A DNA stretch of 64,000 nt, taken from the NCBI GenBank assembly GCA_026387665.1, contig JAPLLG010000013.1:372001-436000 (forward strand). Direction: 5' to 3'. Made by a program: the position numbers and the translations under genes. How positions within the stretch are numbered: position 1 is the stretch's first letter; every line of letters begins with the position of its first letter. The stretch is from Nitrospirota bacterium. GTDB lineage: Bacteria; Nitrospirota; Nitrospiria; Nitrospirales; Nitrospiraceae. Below the pieces are notes generated by a model. The model was not told where the DNA came from and did no database searches. It saw only the letters and a list, made by a program, of their open reading frames with translations. Shown here one piece after another: positions 46,883 through 55,533 of the stretch.

Positions 46883-47824
46883 ATGGGATGGCTGCAGCGA
46901 TTGAGCGAGGGACTGACCAAAACGCGCGATGTCGTGCGCGGGTCCTTGGATCGTCTGCTGGGCCGTGCGGCAGATCCTGCCCTCCTGGAAGAGTTCGAAG
47001 AAGCCCTCATCGCCTCCGATCTCGGCGCCCGCGTTGTGGAGCGCGTGATGGAGCGTCTTAAGAAACAGTTGCAAGGGACCGATGCCTCGCAAACAGGCCT
47101 GGTCCAGCACACGTTGCGCGACACGTTGCTGGATGTGCTGACGCCGGTGCAGGGCTTGTCGTTGGAGGCTCTGCTCGCGAAGGGGCCCAAACCCTTCGTC
47201 ATCCTGGCTGTGGGGGTGAACGGGGTGGGCAAGACCACGACGATTGCCAAGATTGCGCAACGGCTCGTGCAGGCAGGGAAGGTGCCCTTGCTGGTGGCAG
47301 CTGATACCTTTCGCGCGGCTGCTATTGATCAACTGCAAGTCTGGGCCGACCGGGTCGGCGTCGACGTGATTCGCCACCGCCATGGCTCTGACCCAGCTGC
47401 GGTTGCGTTCGACGGAATCGCTGCCGCAAAGGCCAGGCAGGTGGACGTGGTCCTCATCGATACGGCTGGCCGGCTCCATACGAAATCGAACCTCATGGAA
47501 GAACTCCGCAAGATCACGCGCGTCATCGCGCAGGAATGTCCCGGCGCGCCGCACGAAGTGCTCCTCGTGTTGGACGCAACAGTCGGGCAGAACGCGTTGG
47601 CGCAAGCCCGTCAATTCCATCAGACGGTCGGCGTCACCGGCTTAGTCCTGACGAAGCTCGACGGCACCGCTCGCGGAGGGATTGTCGTCGCGATCGCCGA
47701 GGAGCTCAAGTTGCCGGTGCGGCTGATCGGAGTCGGGGAGTCCGTCGAGGATCTTCAGGATTTCCAGAGCGAAACTTTTGTGGATGCGCTGATCGGAACC
47801 TCGGCGGTCTCTTCCTCCGTCTAG
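46883..47824 (+). CDS. ftsY: Signal recognition particle receptor FtsY
   Basis: SRP-receptor GTPase for co-translational membrane targeting. The 313-residue protein has the N-domain four-helix bundle (about 1-90) and the G domain. GVNGVGKTTTIAKIA starts near 110, and the rest includes AADTFRAAAIDQL, DTAGRLHTKSNLMEEL, TKLDGTARGG and the GVGE closing loop. It lacks the long acidic A domain of E. coli FtsY, as many bacteria do. The palindromic repeat begins at the base after its TAG stop. Confidence 0.97.
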   Translation: MGWLQRLSEGLTKTRDVVRGSLDRLLGRAADPALLEEFEEALIASDLGARVVERVMERLKKQLQGTDASQTGLVQHTLRDTLLDVLTPVQGLSLEALLAKGPKPFVILAVGVNGVGKTTTIAKIAQRLVQAGKVPLLVAADTFRAAAIDQLQVWADRVGVDVIRHRHGSDPAAVAFDGIAAAKARQVDVVLIDTAGRLHTKSNLMEELRKITRVIAQECPGAPHEVLLVLDATVGQNALAQARQFHQTVGVTGLVLTKLDGTARGGIVVAIAEELKLPVRLIGVGESVEDLQDFQSETFVDALIGTSAVSSSV

Positions 47825-47947
47825 CGGGATGCTCAAAAAGTCCGCCAGCATCGTTCTCGCATCGTTCAGACCCTCAACGTACCTTCCAGGTACGCCTCAG
47901 GCCTTCACTCGCTGCGGCCTTGCTGGACGGCCTTTTTGAGCATCCCG
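47825..47947. repeat. Stop-codon-abutting palindromic element, copy 2
   Basis: 123 bp. CGGGATGCTCAAAAAG (47825-47840) is the exact complement of CTTTTTGAGCATCCCG (47932-47947). The inner hairpin is CGTACCT/AGGTACG. Relative to copy 1 an A-T pair in the outer arm has become G-C on both sides. It starts right after the ftsY stop codon. Confidence 0.88.
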
Positions 47948-48021
47948 CGGGAGTCTCCTGTTTTTACTCCAGATATCCATCCAGCTTGTGCTCGTCTGCC
48001 GCGAATGCTAAAACCCTTTCA

Positions 48022-50280
48022 ATGCCAACTAGAAGTAGGTCTATCTCTTTTTCCTGCTTTTTTCTTCTCGTACTCTTCAGTCACAGTGCTCTCGGTCTAG
48101 CCAGCGCTGCAGCTCAGGTCACCCCGCACGTTGTGATCAAACATCATGATCTGTTCGTCCAGATCGTCCCTGAGCAACATCTGCTCATTGCCAAGGACCG
48201 CTTGACCCTTGAGGTGCCATCGCCGCAGTTTCCGATTCGTTTCTCTCTCGCCTCTACGCTTCAGATCGACCACATGACACTCGTGGAGGAATCGGTCGTG
48301 ACGGAAGCTCCACTATACGATCTGCCGTTTGAACTCGAGCATGGTTCCACGTCTGAGTCGGCGCAGCAGATCGCCATTCCCGCTGGGGTCCTGCCTGCCG
48401 GACTGGTGACGCTGGAGGTGCAGTACCATGGCCTCATCAACGATCCACCGCGCGATCCACGCCATCTGCGCTTTGTGACGCCCAGCGAGACGGCCGGACA
48501 TATCGGGCCGGAAGGCGTCTATGTGAGCAGCGAGAGCCGTTGGTATCCGGATGTCCCGGAATCGCTCAGCACCTACACCCTGTTGGTGGCCGTGCCATCC
48601 GGCTGGACCGTTGTGACGCAGGGGAAGGCCGGCGAGTCGCGCGCCTGCCCCAGCGGACTCTGTCTCAACGATCAGATGGTGCTGACGGAATGGACCGTGG
48701 CACAGCCGAGCGAGGCAGTCACGCTGGTCGCGAATAGATTTGTCGCCACGGTTCGAGACTGGACAGCCCTGACCGGTCAGAAGGTTCAGCTTGTGACCTA
48801 TCTCTTTCCCGACGATGCGGATCTGGCAGAGGAATATCTCGATGCGACCGCTCGCTATCTGGAGGCCTACATTCCGCTATTGGGTCCCTATCCCTTCGAG
48901 AAGTTCGCCGTGGTGGAGAATTTTTTTGCGAGCGGACTCGGCATGCCGTCGTTCACCCTGCTGGGGAGCGGCGTCATCAAGCGCCATTATGTGCAGCCCT
49001 ATGCACTCGGCCACGAGATCGTGCATTCCTGGATCGGCAACGGCGTGTTTAATCGCATCGATCGCGGGAATTGGGTGGAGGGCCTGACGACCTACCTGGC
49101 CAATTATTACTGGCACGAACTGACGGGAGATCGGGCGCAGGCGCGGGAGCAACGCCGGCTCATGGTGCAGGGCTACAATCTCCATGTGCCGCCTGAGCGG
49201 GACTATCCGGTCGGGCAGTTTATGCAGAAACAGGATGAGCAGGACAATGCCATCGGCTATCAAAAATCTGCCATGCTGTTTCATGCGCTGCGTCAGGAGG
49301 TGGGAGAAGAGCCATTCTGGCGGGCCCTGAAGACTCTGGTGGCGCAGTATCGCGGCATCCATGCGGAGTGGCGCGATCTCGAACGGGTCTTTGCAGAAGA
49401 GAGCCGTCAGGATCTCCGGTGGTTTTTCACGCAATGGGTGGAGCAGGCAGGGGCGCCGGCATTATCGTTGTCGGAGGCCGTCGCCCGTCCTGTGGCTGGG
49501 GCACCAGGCCAGATCTTTCAGCTTGAGGTCACGATTGTTCAATCGGGCAAGCCCTTTCGCCTTTCCCTTCCGTTGTTGATTCGCTTGGAGGGAGACCGGG
49601 AGCAGGTCATGATTGTGCCGCTCCGTGAGCTGAGCGAGAGGATTTCCCTGACCGTGCCAGCGCGACCGGTCTCGCTGGAGCTCGATCCTGACTTCATGGC
49701 CTTCAGACGGATTGCTCGGCAATCGTTGCCGCCGGTGCTCAATCACTATGTCACAGACCGGCGGCGATCGGTGTTGATGGCCTTCATGGATGAGCCGGGC
49801 CATCCCTCGCCGCTAGGAGACCTAGTCTTGCGCATCGAGGCTCAGGAAGAGCAGAAACCGCTCGGTGAGAGAACCACGATTGCTTCGCTGGCTCACGATG
49901 GGCTGTTGCCTCTGGAAGGTTCGGTGTTAGTATTGGGCGGCCCCGAGTTCCGTTCGAAGATTCAACCGATCCTGGTCAAACATTGCGGCGCGCGCGTGAC
50001 CCTGGATGAGAAGGGCGTGACCGTGATGGGCGCGGCGCACGAAGGGCCCGGGCTGGCCCTGCTGGTCAGTTGCCATCGGGTCGACCGTCCCGGCAGCGTC
50101 GTGACGGTGTTGTATGGCGCCACGCCACAGGCCGTGACGAAAGTGGCGCGGATGCTCTTTTTTTACGGATGGAATAGTGTTCTTGTGTTTCACGATGGAG
50201 CGGCCGCGACTCGTGGAGAGTGGCCGCTCGCAAGCGATCGTACGGAGGTGCGTCTCGATGTCAGTAATCCCATTCGGTAA
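48022..50280 (+). CDS. Exported M1-family (gluzincin) aminopeptidase-like protein
   Basis: A 752-residue protein with a signal peptide (SISFSCFFLLVLFSHSALGLASAAA). The N-terminal beta domain resembles M1 peptidases; the catalytic centre is HEIVH at 331-335 with the third ligand Glu at 353 in NWVEGLTTYLANYYW. The spacing between HExxH and Glu is 17 residues rather than the usual 18. NFFASGLGMPSFTLLG replaces the GAMEN exopeptidase motif, so aminopeptidase activity is uncertain. The frame is open back to 47536, but upstream codons overlap ftsY and the repeat; ATG 48022 lacks a clear ribosome-binding site. Confidence 0.85.
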   Translation: MPTRSRSISFSCFFLLVLFSHSALGLASAAAQVTPHVVIKHHDLFVQIVPEQHLLIAKDRLTLEVPSPQFPIRFSLASTLQIDHMTLVEESVVTEAPLYDLPFELEHGSTSESAQQIAIPAGVLPAGLVTLEVQYHGLINDPPRDPRHLRFVTPSETAGHIGPEGVYVSSESRWYPDVPESLSTYTLLVAVPSGWTVVTQGKAGESRACPSGLCLNDQMVLTEWTVAQPSEAVTLVANRFVATVRDWTALTGQKVQLVTYLFPDDADLAEEYLDATARYLEAYIPLLGPYPFEKFAVVENFFASGLGMPSFTLLGSGVIKRHYVQPYALGHEIVHSWIGNGVFNRIDRGNWVEGLTTYLANYYWHELTGDRAQAREQRRLMVQGYNLHVPPERDYPVGQFMQKQDEQDNAIGYQKSAMLFHALRQEVGEEPFWRALKTLVAQYRGIHAEWRDLERVFAEESRQDLRWFFTQWVEQAGAPALSLSEAVARPVAGAPGQIFQLEVTIVQSGKPFRLSLPLLIRLEGDREQVMIVPLRELSERISLTVPARPVSLELDPDFMAFRRIARQSLPPVLNHYVTDRRRSVLMAFMDEPGHPSPLGDLVLRIEAQEEQKPLGERTTIASLAHDGLLPLEGSVLVLGGPEFRSKIQPILVKHCGARVTLDEKGVTVMGAAHEGPGLALLVSCHRVDRPGSVVTVLYGATPQAVTKVARMLFFYGWNSVLVFHDGAAATRGEWPLASDRTEVRLDVSNPIR

Positions 50281-51379
50281 GTGGTGCATGATCGGACTGA
50301 TCGGTCTGCTGCTCTGTGAGCAGCAGGGGCAAGCGGAGGGCCTTGCGCAAAAGGCGCGGCCGGTTCCTGCTCACCAGGCCGAGCGACATCTGAAGAACGT
50401 TCGCCAGTTGACGGTGGGCCGGCAGAATGCCGAAGCCTACTTTTCTTTCAGCGGGAACAAATTGATTTTTCAATCCACGAACAATTGGATGAAAGATACC
50501 TATGCGGCCATGCTCAAGCCGGCCGATGCCGGGCTGAGTTGTTATCAAATGTATGTGATGGACCTGGAAAGCGACACCGTGCGCTTGGTGAGCACCGGCA
50601 CGGGCGCCACGACCGACGGATTCTTCTTCCCTGGCGATCGCCGCGTGCTCTATTCGTCGACCTATGCCACCGGGCCGAACTGTCCGCTGAAGCCGAAGGG
50701 GGCCTACCGCTGGGCCCTGGACGACTATGATCTCTATGCCGTGCGCCTCGACGGCCAGGAGATGCAGCGGCTGACCTCTTCGTCAGGCTACGATGCGGAA
50801 GCAACGGTCTCGCCGGACGGCAAGACGATCGTCTGGACCTCCGTCAAGGACGGGGATCTGGATATCTATGCCATGAATCTCGACGGGTCGAGGGCTCGGA
50901 GGCTGACGAACGAGGTCGGCTACGACGGCGGCGCCTTTTTTTCGCCGGACAGTAAACGCATCGTCTACCGGGCGTCGCATCCGACCGAGCAGGCGGAGAT
51001 TGAGATGTACCAGGCTCTGCTTAAGCAAAATATGGTGGAGCCTCTGCAGCTAGAGCTTTTCGTGATGAATGCGGATGGAAGCGGGAAAAGGCAGGTCACG
51101 AAGAACGGGGCTTCGAACTTCTCGCCCTCCTATTTCCACGATGGCAAGAGGATCATCTTCTCCTCGAATATTGAAACGAAAGCCGAAGGAAGCAAGGCAA
51201 GTGTGCATCTCTACGCGATCGGTGAGGACGGCCAGACTCTTGAGCGACTCACGTTCGACGGACAGTTCAACAGTTTCCCCATGTTCTCGCCGAATGGCGC
51301 CAGCCTGGTTTGGGTGTCGGATCGCGGGGCCAAGACGCCTGGTGAGTTCAATGTTTTCCTCGCCGACTGGGTGCCGTAA
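50258..51379 (+). CDS. Exported TolB-like beta-propeller protein
   Basis: A 373-residue protein with a signal peptide (about 1-26, IPFGKWCMIGLIGLLLC) and WD40-like PD40 repeats: LYAVRLDGQEMQRLTSSSGYDAEATVSPDG, IYAMNLDGSRARRLTNEVGYDGGAFFSPDS, LFVMNADGSGKRQVT. It resembles the TolB propeller but lacks the TolB N-terminal domain, so it is not the Tol-Pal TolB. ATG 50258 has GGAGGTG upstream and overlaps the preceding peptidase by 23 bp, so both are translated from one mRNA and may act together in the periplasm. Confidence 0.85.
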   Translation: MSVIPFGKWCMIGLIGLLLCEQQGQAEGLAQKARPVPAHQAERHLKNVRQLTVGRQNAEAYFSFSGNKLIFQSTNNWMKDTYAAMLKPADAGLSCYQMYVMDLESDTVRLVSTGTGATTDGFFFPGDRRVLYSSTYATGPNCPLKPKGAYRWALDDYDLYAVRLDGQEMQRLTSSSGYDAEATVSPDGKTIVWTSVKDGDLDIYAMNLDGSRARRLTNEVGYDGGAFFSPDSKRIVYRASHPTEQAEIEMYQALLKQNMVEPLQLELFVMNADGSGKRQVTKNGASNFSPSYFHDGKRIIFSSNIETKAEGSKASVHLYAIGEDGQTLERLTFDGQFNSFPMFSPNGASLVWVSDRGAKTPGEFNVFLADWVP

Positions 51380-51505
51380 CAGGATGCTGAAAAAGTCCGC
51401 CAGCATCGTTCTCGCCTCGAAAGCATCCTCAACGTAGCCCAGAGACTACGCCTCCGGTGCTTTCGTCGGCTGCGGCCTTGCTGGACGGCCTTTTTGATCA
51501 TCCTG
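51380..51505. repeat. Stop-codon-abutting palindromic element, copy 3
   Basis: 126 bp beginning directly after a TAA stop. Outer arms CAGGATGCTGAAAAAG and CTTTTTGATCATCCTG are nearly complementary; a middle stem CGAAAGCA/TGCTTTCG and an inner CGTAG/CTACG stem replace the different but equally paired bases of copies 1 and 2. Confidence 0.86.
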
Positions 51506-51543
51506 TTGACGCCGATTATCGTTCAACGTGCAGACCAATTCTT

Positions 51544-52632
51544 ATGGATCTCCCGCGATTGACGACTCACGACTCACGATTTACGTCTGCTGCAGCCGTG
51601 TTTCTCTCCGTCTGTTCACTCTTCCTCGTGTTTGTGGGGCTGTTTGAGAGGGATGTGCCTCTCGCCCGGTTCGTCCACTCGTTCTATCCACCAGTCGTTT
51701 CTGTTCCTAACCCCTGGCTGGTTCTGTTCAGCGATCTCGGCGACCGCCTCGGCAAAGGGGAGTCGCTGGTGCTCCTGAGTCTTGTGTTGTTGGCGGTCGG
51801 GTACGGATTCAAACACCAGCAGTGGAAAGACGCGGGCAGGCAGAGTCTCATCGCGCATGGTTTCGTGGCGGTGGTTGCTACGATGTTAAAACATACCATT
51901 GGCCGACCCAGGCCCAAGTTCATCGATACAGGCCACTTTGAGTTTTCTCCCGCTGGCGGGAGCGGGTGGGACTCGTTTCCGTCAGGCCATGCGTCGGCAG
52001 CATTCGCGGTCGCGACCGTGCTCGCCGCAAAGTTTCCGCGGGTGAGATGGCCCCTGTTCGCTGTGGCAGTGGCTATTGCCGCGAGCCGGGTCGTCCGCGG
52101 GTCTCACTATCCGACCGATGTGGCAGGAGGGGCAGCTCTCGGTTGTGTGATGGGGATGATCGCCGTGCATCCCTGGCGTGAATGGCGAACAGCGGTCAGA
52201 ACCGCTGTGTGTCGGATCGCGCCATTTTTCGTGGTGACGTTCGCGTTCGTCTGGACGGTCACGCAGCTTCCGTCGAAGGGCTGGATCACGCAATCGCTTG
52301 TGTGCGGTGGCGGGGTGCTTACCCTGGCGGGACTCGCAGGCCATGTTGCGTGGAGGGTGCGATCGTCATGGCGTCCAGCTTGGCTGTCCGGGTCTCTGGC
52401 CCGCGCGCTTGTGGGCTTGGGATTAGGGATGACGACCGGTTCTCTGTTTGTTGCAACCGTGGCGCTGTTTGTCTGTGCTGCCCATTGGTTGGAGGGGCTC
52501 CATGTTCAGGCCGAGCCTATGGAGGATAGTCCAGTGGGGTTGCGGGCTGCCATGGGGGAGAGTCTGTTCGTCGCGGCGGTGCTGCTAGTGTTGGTGGCGA
52601 GCTATCTTTTGAAGGGTCTCGTGACGGTCTAG
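51544..52632 (+). CDS. PAP2-family phosphatase, membrane
   Basis: A 362-residue membrane protein with the three phosphatidic-acid-phosphatase motifs. These are KHTIGRPRP at 116-124, FPSGHASA around 145-152 with the catalytic His in PSGH, and SRVVRGSHYPTDVAGG at 181-196. Such enzymes dephosphorylate lipid or undecaprenyl diphosphates at the membrane. At least four further hydrophobic segments follow the catalytic domain (GGGVLTLAGLAGHVAW; LGLGMTTGSLFVATVALFV). The first residues from ATG 51544 are encoded by a 7-bp repeat array, so a later start (GTG near 51598) is possible. Confidence 0.88.
   Translation: MDLPRLTTHDSRFTSAAAVFLSVCSLFLVFVGLFERDVPLARFVHSFYPPVVSVPNPWLVLFSDLGDRLGKGESLVLLSLVLLAVGYGFKHQQWKDAGRQSLIAHGFVAVVATMLKHTIGRPRPKFIDTGHFEFSPAGGSGWDSFPSGHASAAFAVATVLAAKFPRVRWPLFAVAVAIAASRVVRGSHYPTDVAGGAALGCVMGMIAVHPWREWRTAVRTAVCRIAPFFVVTFAFVWTVTQLPSKGWITQSLVCGGGVLTLAGLAGHVAWRVRSSWRPAWLSGSLARALVGLGLGMTTGSLFVATVALFVCAAHWLEGLHVQAEPMEDSPVGLRAAMGESLFVAAVLLVLVASYLLKGLVTV
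51562..51589 (+). repeat. 7-bp array at the PAP2 gene start
   Basis: ACGACTC occurs twice in tandem (51562-51575), then ACGATTT and a diverged ACGTCTG, giving four units in exact 7-bp register. It lies 57 bp beyond palindromic copy 3. Confidence 0.65.
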
Positions 52633-52640
52633 CAGGCCGC

Positions 52641-54371
52641 TCAATGGCCGAAAATGGTTGGCGGCTGCGGGGCATTTTCAGGAATCGTCACCATCGGTTG
52701 GTTGGCCAGCAATACATAGCCGTAGCGTTTGAGCAGAGGAACCAGTCCGGTTGCTTCTTCCGGCAACTTCGCCTGTGCGCTTTCCGGTAGTAGGATCATC
52801 ACTCGCCTCGGCTCCTTCAGCGCCGCCCTGATCTTGTCCTCTTCCCCGAATGGCACGAAGAGCGTCTTGCGCTTCGCGTAAAAGACGGACGAGGGTCTTG
52901 TCACTCCATAGGCGATGAATTGATCCTGGGGTTCCAGGTTCAGTCCTGCTGCGTAGGCGAGTTCTTGTGGGGGCGCGATCACAAAGCGGTTGATGTGAGG
53001 CGTTGTAATTACGATGACGATCAGGACCAGTCCGGCCAAGGTCGCCCCCGCGGCCCAGAACGTTCCTCCGCGCCTCTCCTCGTTCAATCCAAGATAGCCC
53101 ACTAACGTGATTCCGAGTAACAGAATGGCTGTCGCCAGATAGGGACCACTGCCGAGCCCCACCTGTCCTGCCAAGGGAAATTCACGCACCATTTTGGTGG
53201 CGTAGTTGGCGTAAAGCGTGGGGAGGCAGGCAAAGCCGATGGCCAGGAGATAACCCAGTCCCATCATAAGGTGAATGGAACCGCGAATCCCTTTCGTGGT
53301 CGGATCTTGCAGGCAGCGCGACCAGTAGGAGGCGGTCAAGAGAGCCGCGGCAGGAAACAAGGGCCCGATATAGTGGGGCAGGCGGGTCGAAGAGGCGGTG
53401 AAAAAGACAAAGACGCCTACGACCCAGAGGGCTGCAAAGAGTTCAAGCTCTGACGCTCTCGTGGAGTCTGACTGCGTGCCGGCGCGACGGAGCTGATACC
53501 AGTCTTTGAGCGTGCGATAGAGCGGGACGGGAAGGAGCGCGCTCCAGGGGAAGAAGCCGATGAGCAGGACCGGGAGATAGAAGAAGACAGTCCCGTGGTG
53601 CCCTTCCATCGGGCTGAGGAATCGCCCGATCGTATTGGCCTTGGCGCCAGAGGCATAGGCGTCGCCATGGATGTAAAACATGGCGGCATACCAGGGCGCG
53701 GCTAGCAGGATGAACAGCGCTATGCCGGCCAGGGGAATGCCCTGTTGCCAATAGTCTCGCCACCGGCGCGTCCAGGTCAGGTAGAGCGCCGCCACGATGA
53801 GGGGCACGGCGAACCCGACCGGTCCCTTCGTCAGGGTGGCGAGGGCCATGCCGACATAGAAGGCCCAGATCCATCGGCGGACGGCTCCTTCACCATGCAG
53901 GCCGAGCCAGAATCCATACAGAGCGGCTGTGATGAAAAAAATCAGGACACTGTCGGTCAGCGCCATGCGCCCGAGTCCGAGGATTTCCAGGTTGAGCAAG
54001 AGCATCAGGGCGCCGAAGAGCGCGACGGTTCGATCGCGCTGGTGCGCAAGAAACAGGTAGTGGAGGAGGATCAAGCCGACACCGAAGAGGGCGGAGGGGA
54101 ATCGTGCAGCGAACTCGTTGACGCCGAACAGGTGATAGGACCGATCCATTAACCAATAGAGAAAGACCGGTTTCGCCACGCGCAGATCGCCGTTGAAGGT
54201 CGGTGTCAGGCGATCCCCCGACTCGAACATTTCCCGTCCTGCCTCAGCGTTCCGGCCTTCGTCACGGTCGGTCAAGCCCATGGCGCCGAGTCCCAGGAAG
54301 AACAGCAGCCCCGACAGGGCCAGGAGTGCGAGGAGCAGCAGGGCATGGTGAGAGCGGCTGGTCGTGGTCAT
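52641..54371 (-). CDS. ArnT/PMT-like membrane glycosyltransferase (GT83)
   Basis: A 576-residue polytopic membrane protein. The N-terminal GLGAMGLTDRDEGRNAEAGREMF carries the acidic motif of the ArnT/PMT superfamily, and AKPVFLYWLMDRSYHLFGVNEFAARFPSALFGV is typical of PMT_2. About 11-12 hydrophobic segments are followed by a soluble C-terminal domain. These enzymes transfer a sugar from an undecaprenyl-phosphate carrier to lipid A or another surface acceptor. It is the last gene of a three-gene minus-strand set with a GT2 and an LAB_N protein, which would supply the carrier-linked sugar. Confidence 0.87.
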   Translation of the reverse strand: MTTTSRSHHALLLLALLALSGLLFFLGLGAMGLTDRDEGRNAEAGREMFESGDRLTPTFNGDLRVAKPVFLYWLMDRSYHLFGVNEFAARFPSALFGVGLILLHYLFLAHQRDRTVALFGALMLLLNLEILGLGRMALTDSVLIFFITAALYGFWLGLHGEGAVRRWIWAFYVGMALATLTKGPVGFAVPLIVAALYLTWTRRWRDYWQQGIPLAGIALFILLAAPWYAAMFYIHGDAYASGAKANTIGRFLSPMEGHHGTVFFYLPVLLIGFFPWSALLPVPLYRTLKDWYQLRRAGTQSDSTRASELELFAALWVVGVFVFFTASSTRLPHYIGPLFPAAALLTASYWSRCLQDPTTKGIRGSIHLMMGLGYLLAIGFACLPTLYANYATKMVREFPLAGQVGLGSGPYLATAILLLGITLVGYLGLNEERRGGTFWAAGATLAGLVLIVIVITTPHINRFVIAPPQELAYAAGLNLEPQDQFIAYGVTRPSSVFYAKRKTLFVPFGEEDKIRAALKEPRRVMILLPESAQAKLPEEATGLVPLLKRYGYVLLANQPMVTIPENAPQPPTIFGH

Positions 54372-54392
54372 AGGGTCGTTAGTCTCGGGCGG

Positions 54393-54692
54393 TCATGATT
54401 GTGGAGAGGACTGGCCTGCGGGAGGTTTCGCCTGGCTGGCACGAGCGATGAGAACCAGGTTGCGAATATAGACCACGGCTCCGACGCTCTGGCCTGCAAT
54501 GAAGACCGGATCTTTTCGATAGATCGCATAGGCCAGGGTGATGAGTCCTCCGATCAAGCTCATATACCAAAAGGCGATCGGGACCTGGCTCTCCGCTTTT
54601 CGTTCGGAGGCAATCCATTGGATGACCCAGCGGCCGAAGAAGAGCCCTTGTCCGAGGAACCCGATGGCGAGCCAGATATGTTCGATGCTCAT
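54393..54692 (-). CDS. Lipid-A-disaccharide-synthase N-terminal-domain (LAB_N) protein
   Basis: A 99-residue membrane protein with three hydrophobic segments and the LAB_N pattern: HIWLAIGFLGQGLFFGRWVIQWIASE, then QVPIAFWYMSLIGGLITLAYAIYRKDPVFIAGQSVG. LAB_N units occur as small stand-alone proteins beside glycosyltransferases; a role in carrier-lipid sugar handling or flipping is suggested by context only. Its start overlaps the GT2 stop by 4 bp, and the GT83 gene follows after 21 bp. Confidence 0.85.
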   Translation of the reverse strand: MSIEHIWLAIGFLGQGLFFGRWVIQWIASERKAESQVPIAFWYMSLIGGLITLAYAIYRKDPVFIAGQSVGAVVYIRNLVLIARASQAKPPAGQSSPQS

Positions 54693-55441
54693 GGGCGATC
54701 AGATCCCTTGCCTGTTGCGATGCGGTACTTCAGGACCCGTCCCTGCATCCAGCGCACGGCGATGAGGTCGTAGAGGCTTTTGAAGAGGCGGTTGCCGAGA
54801 CCGTATTTCGACTGGCCGTGCTTGCGAGCGTAATGGCGCACCGGCACTTCGGTGACCGTAAACCCATGCATCAGCGCCAGGGCCGGGAAAAAGCGATGCA
54901 TGCCGTTGAAGAGCTGGAGCCTGTCCACGACGGCACGGCGGAAGATCTTCAGCGAGCAGCCGGTGTCGTGAACCTGGTCGCCCGTGACCGCGCTACGCAC
55001 CGCGTTGGCAATTTTCGACGACAGAGTTCTGACGAGGCTGTCATGCCGGTTGGTTCGCCACCCGCACACGAGGTCGAAGGTCTTTGTGTAGGGCAGCAAG
55101 GTGCCGATGTCGGCCGGGTCGTTCTGGAGGTCGCCGTCGATCGTGATAACCAGATCGCCGGTCGAGCGTTTGAATCCCGCGTCGAAGGCCGACGATTGTC
55201 CATAATTGCGATCGAAATGAAAGACCCGTACCGATGGATGGTCCGCGGCGAGCCGATCGAGCAGGTCCGAACTGCCGTCTGTGCTGCCGTCGTCGATGAA
55301 AAGGATTTCAAAGGGCGCCGAGCGTGATTCATCGCAGGCCTCCAGGGCCTTGAGCAATTGCTCCGTCAAGGGAGCGAGATTGTCTCGCTCATCCTTGATG
55401 GGGACGATGACGGAAGCCCATGGATGGGATGGCACGGTCAT
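54689..55441 (-). CDS. Family 2 glycosyltransferase (polyprenyl-phosphate sugar synthase-like)
   Basis: A 250-residue GT2 of the DPM1/ArnC type. WASVIVPIKDERDNLAPL opens the fold, ILFIDDGSTDGS has the nucleotide-binding acidic motif, and TIDGDLQNDPADI has the metal-binding DGD. HDTGCSLKIFRR and HRFFPALALMHGF are conserved. It lacks the two C-terminal membrane helices of ArnC, so it may rely on the adjacent LAB_N protein for membrane association. ATG 55441 is used; a GTG at 55477 is possible. Confidence 0.88.
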   Translation of the reverse strand: MTVPSHPWASVIVPIKDERDNLAPLTEQLLKALEACDESRSAPFEILFIDDGSTDGSSDLLDRLAADHPSVRVFHFDRNYGQSSAFDAGFKRSTGDLVITIDGDLQNDPADIGTLLPYTKTFDLVCGWRTNRHDSLVRTLSSKIANAVRSAVTGDQVHDTGCSLKIFRRAVVDRLQLFNGMHRFFPALALMHGFTVTEVPVRHYARKHGQSKYGLGNRLFKSLYDLIAVRWMQGRVLKYRIATGKGSDRP

Positions 55442-55533
55442 GAGGGGTCGATATTCCTGACGCAGAAGGGGAGCCACAGAATCACGCGGGCATTCTACAG
55501 AATGATGGAGGGAGCGTCAAACGCTGTGGCGCC

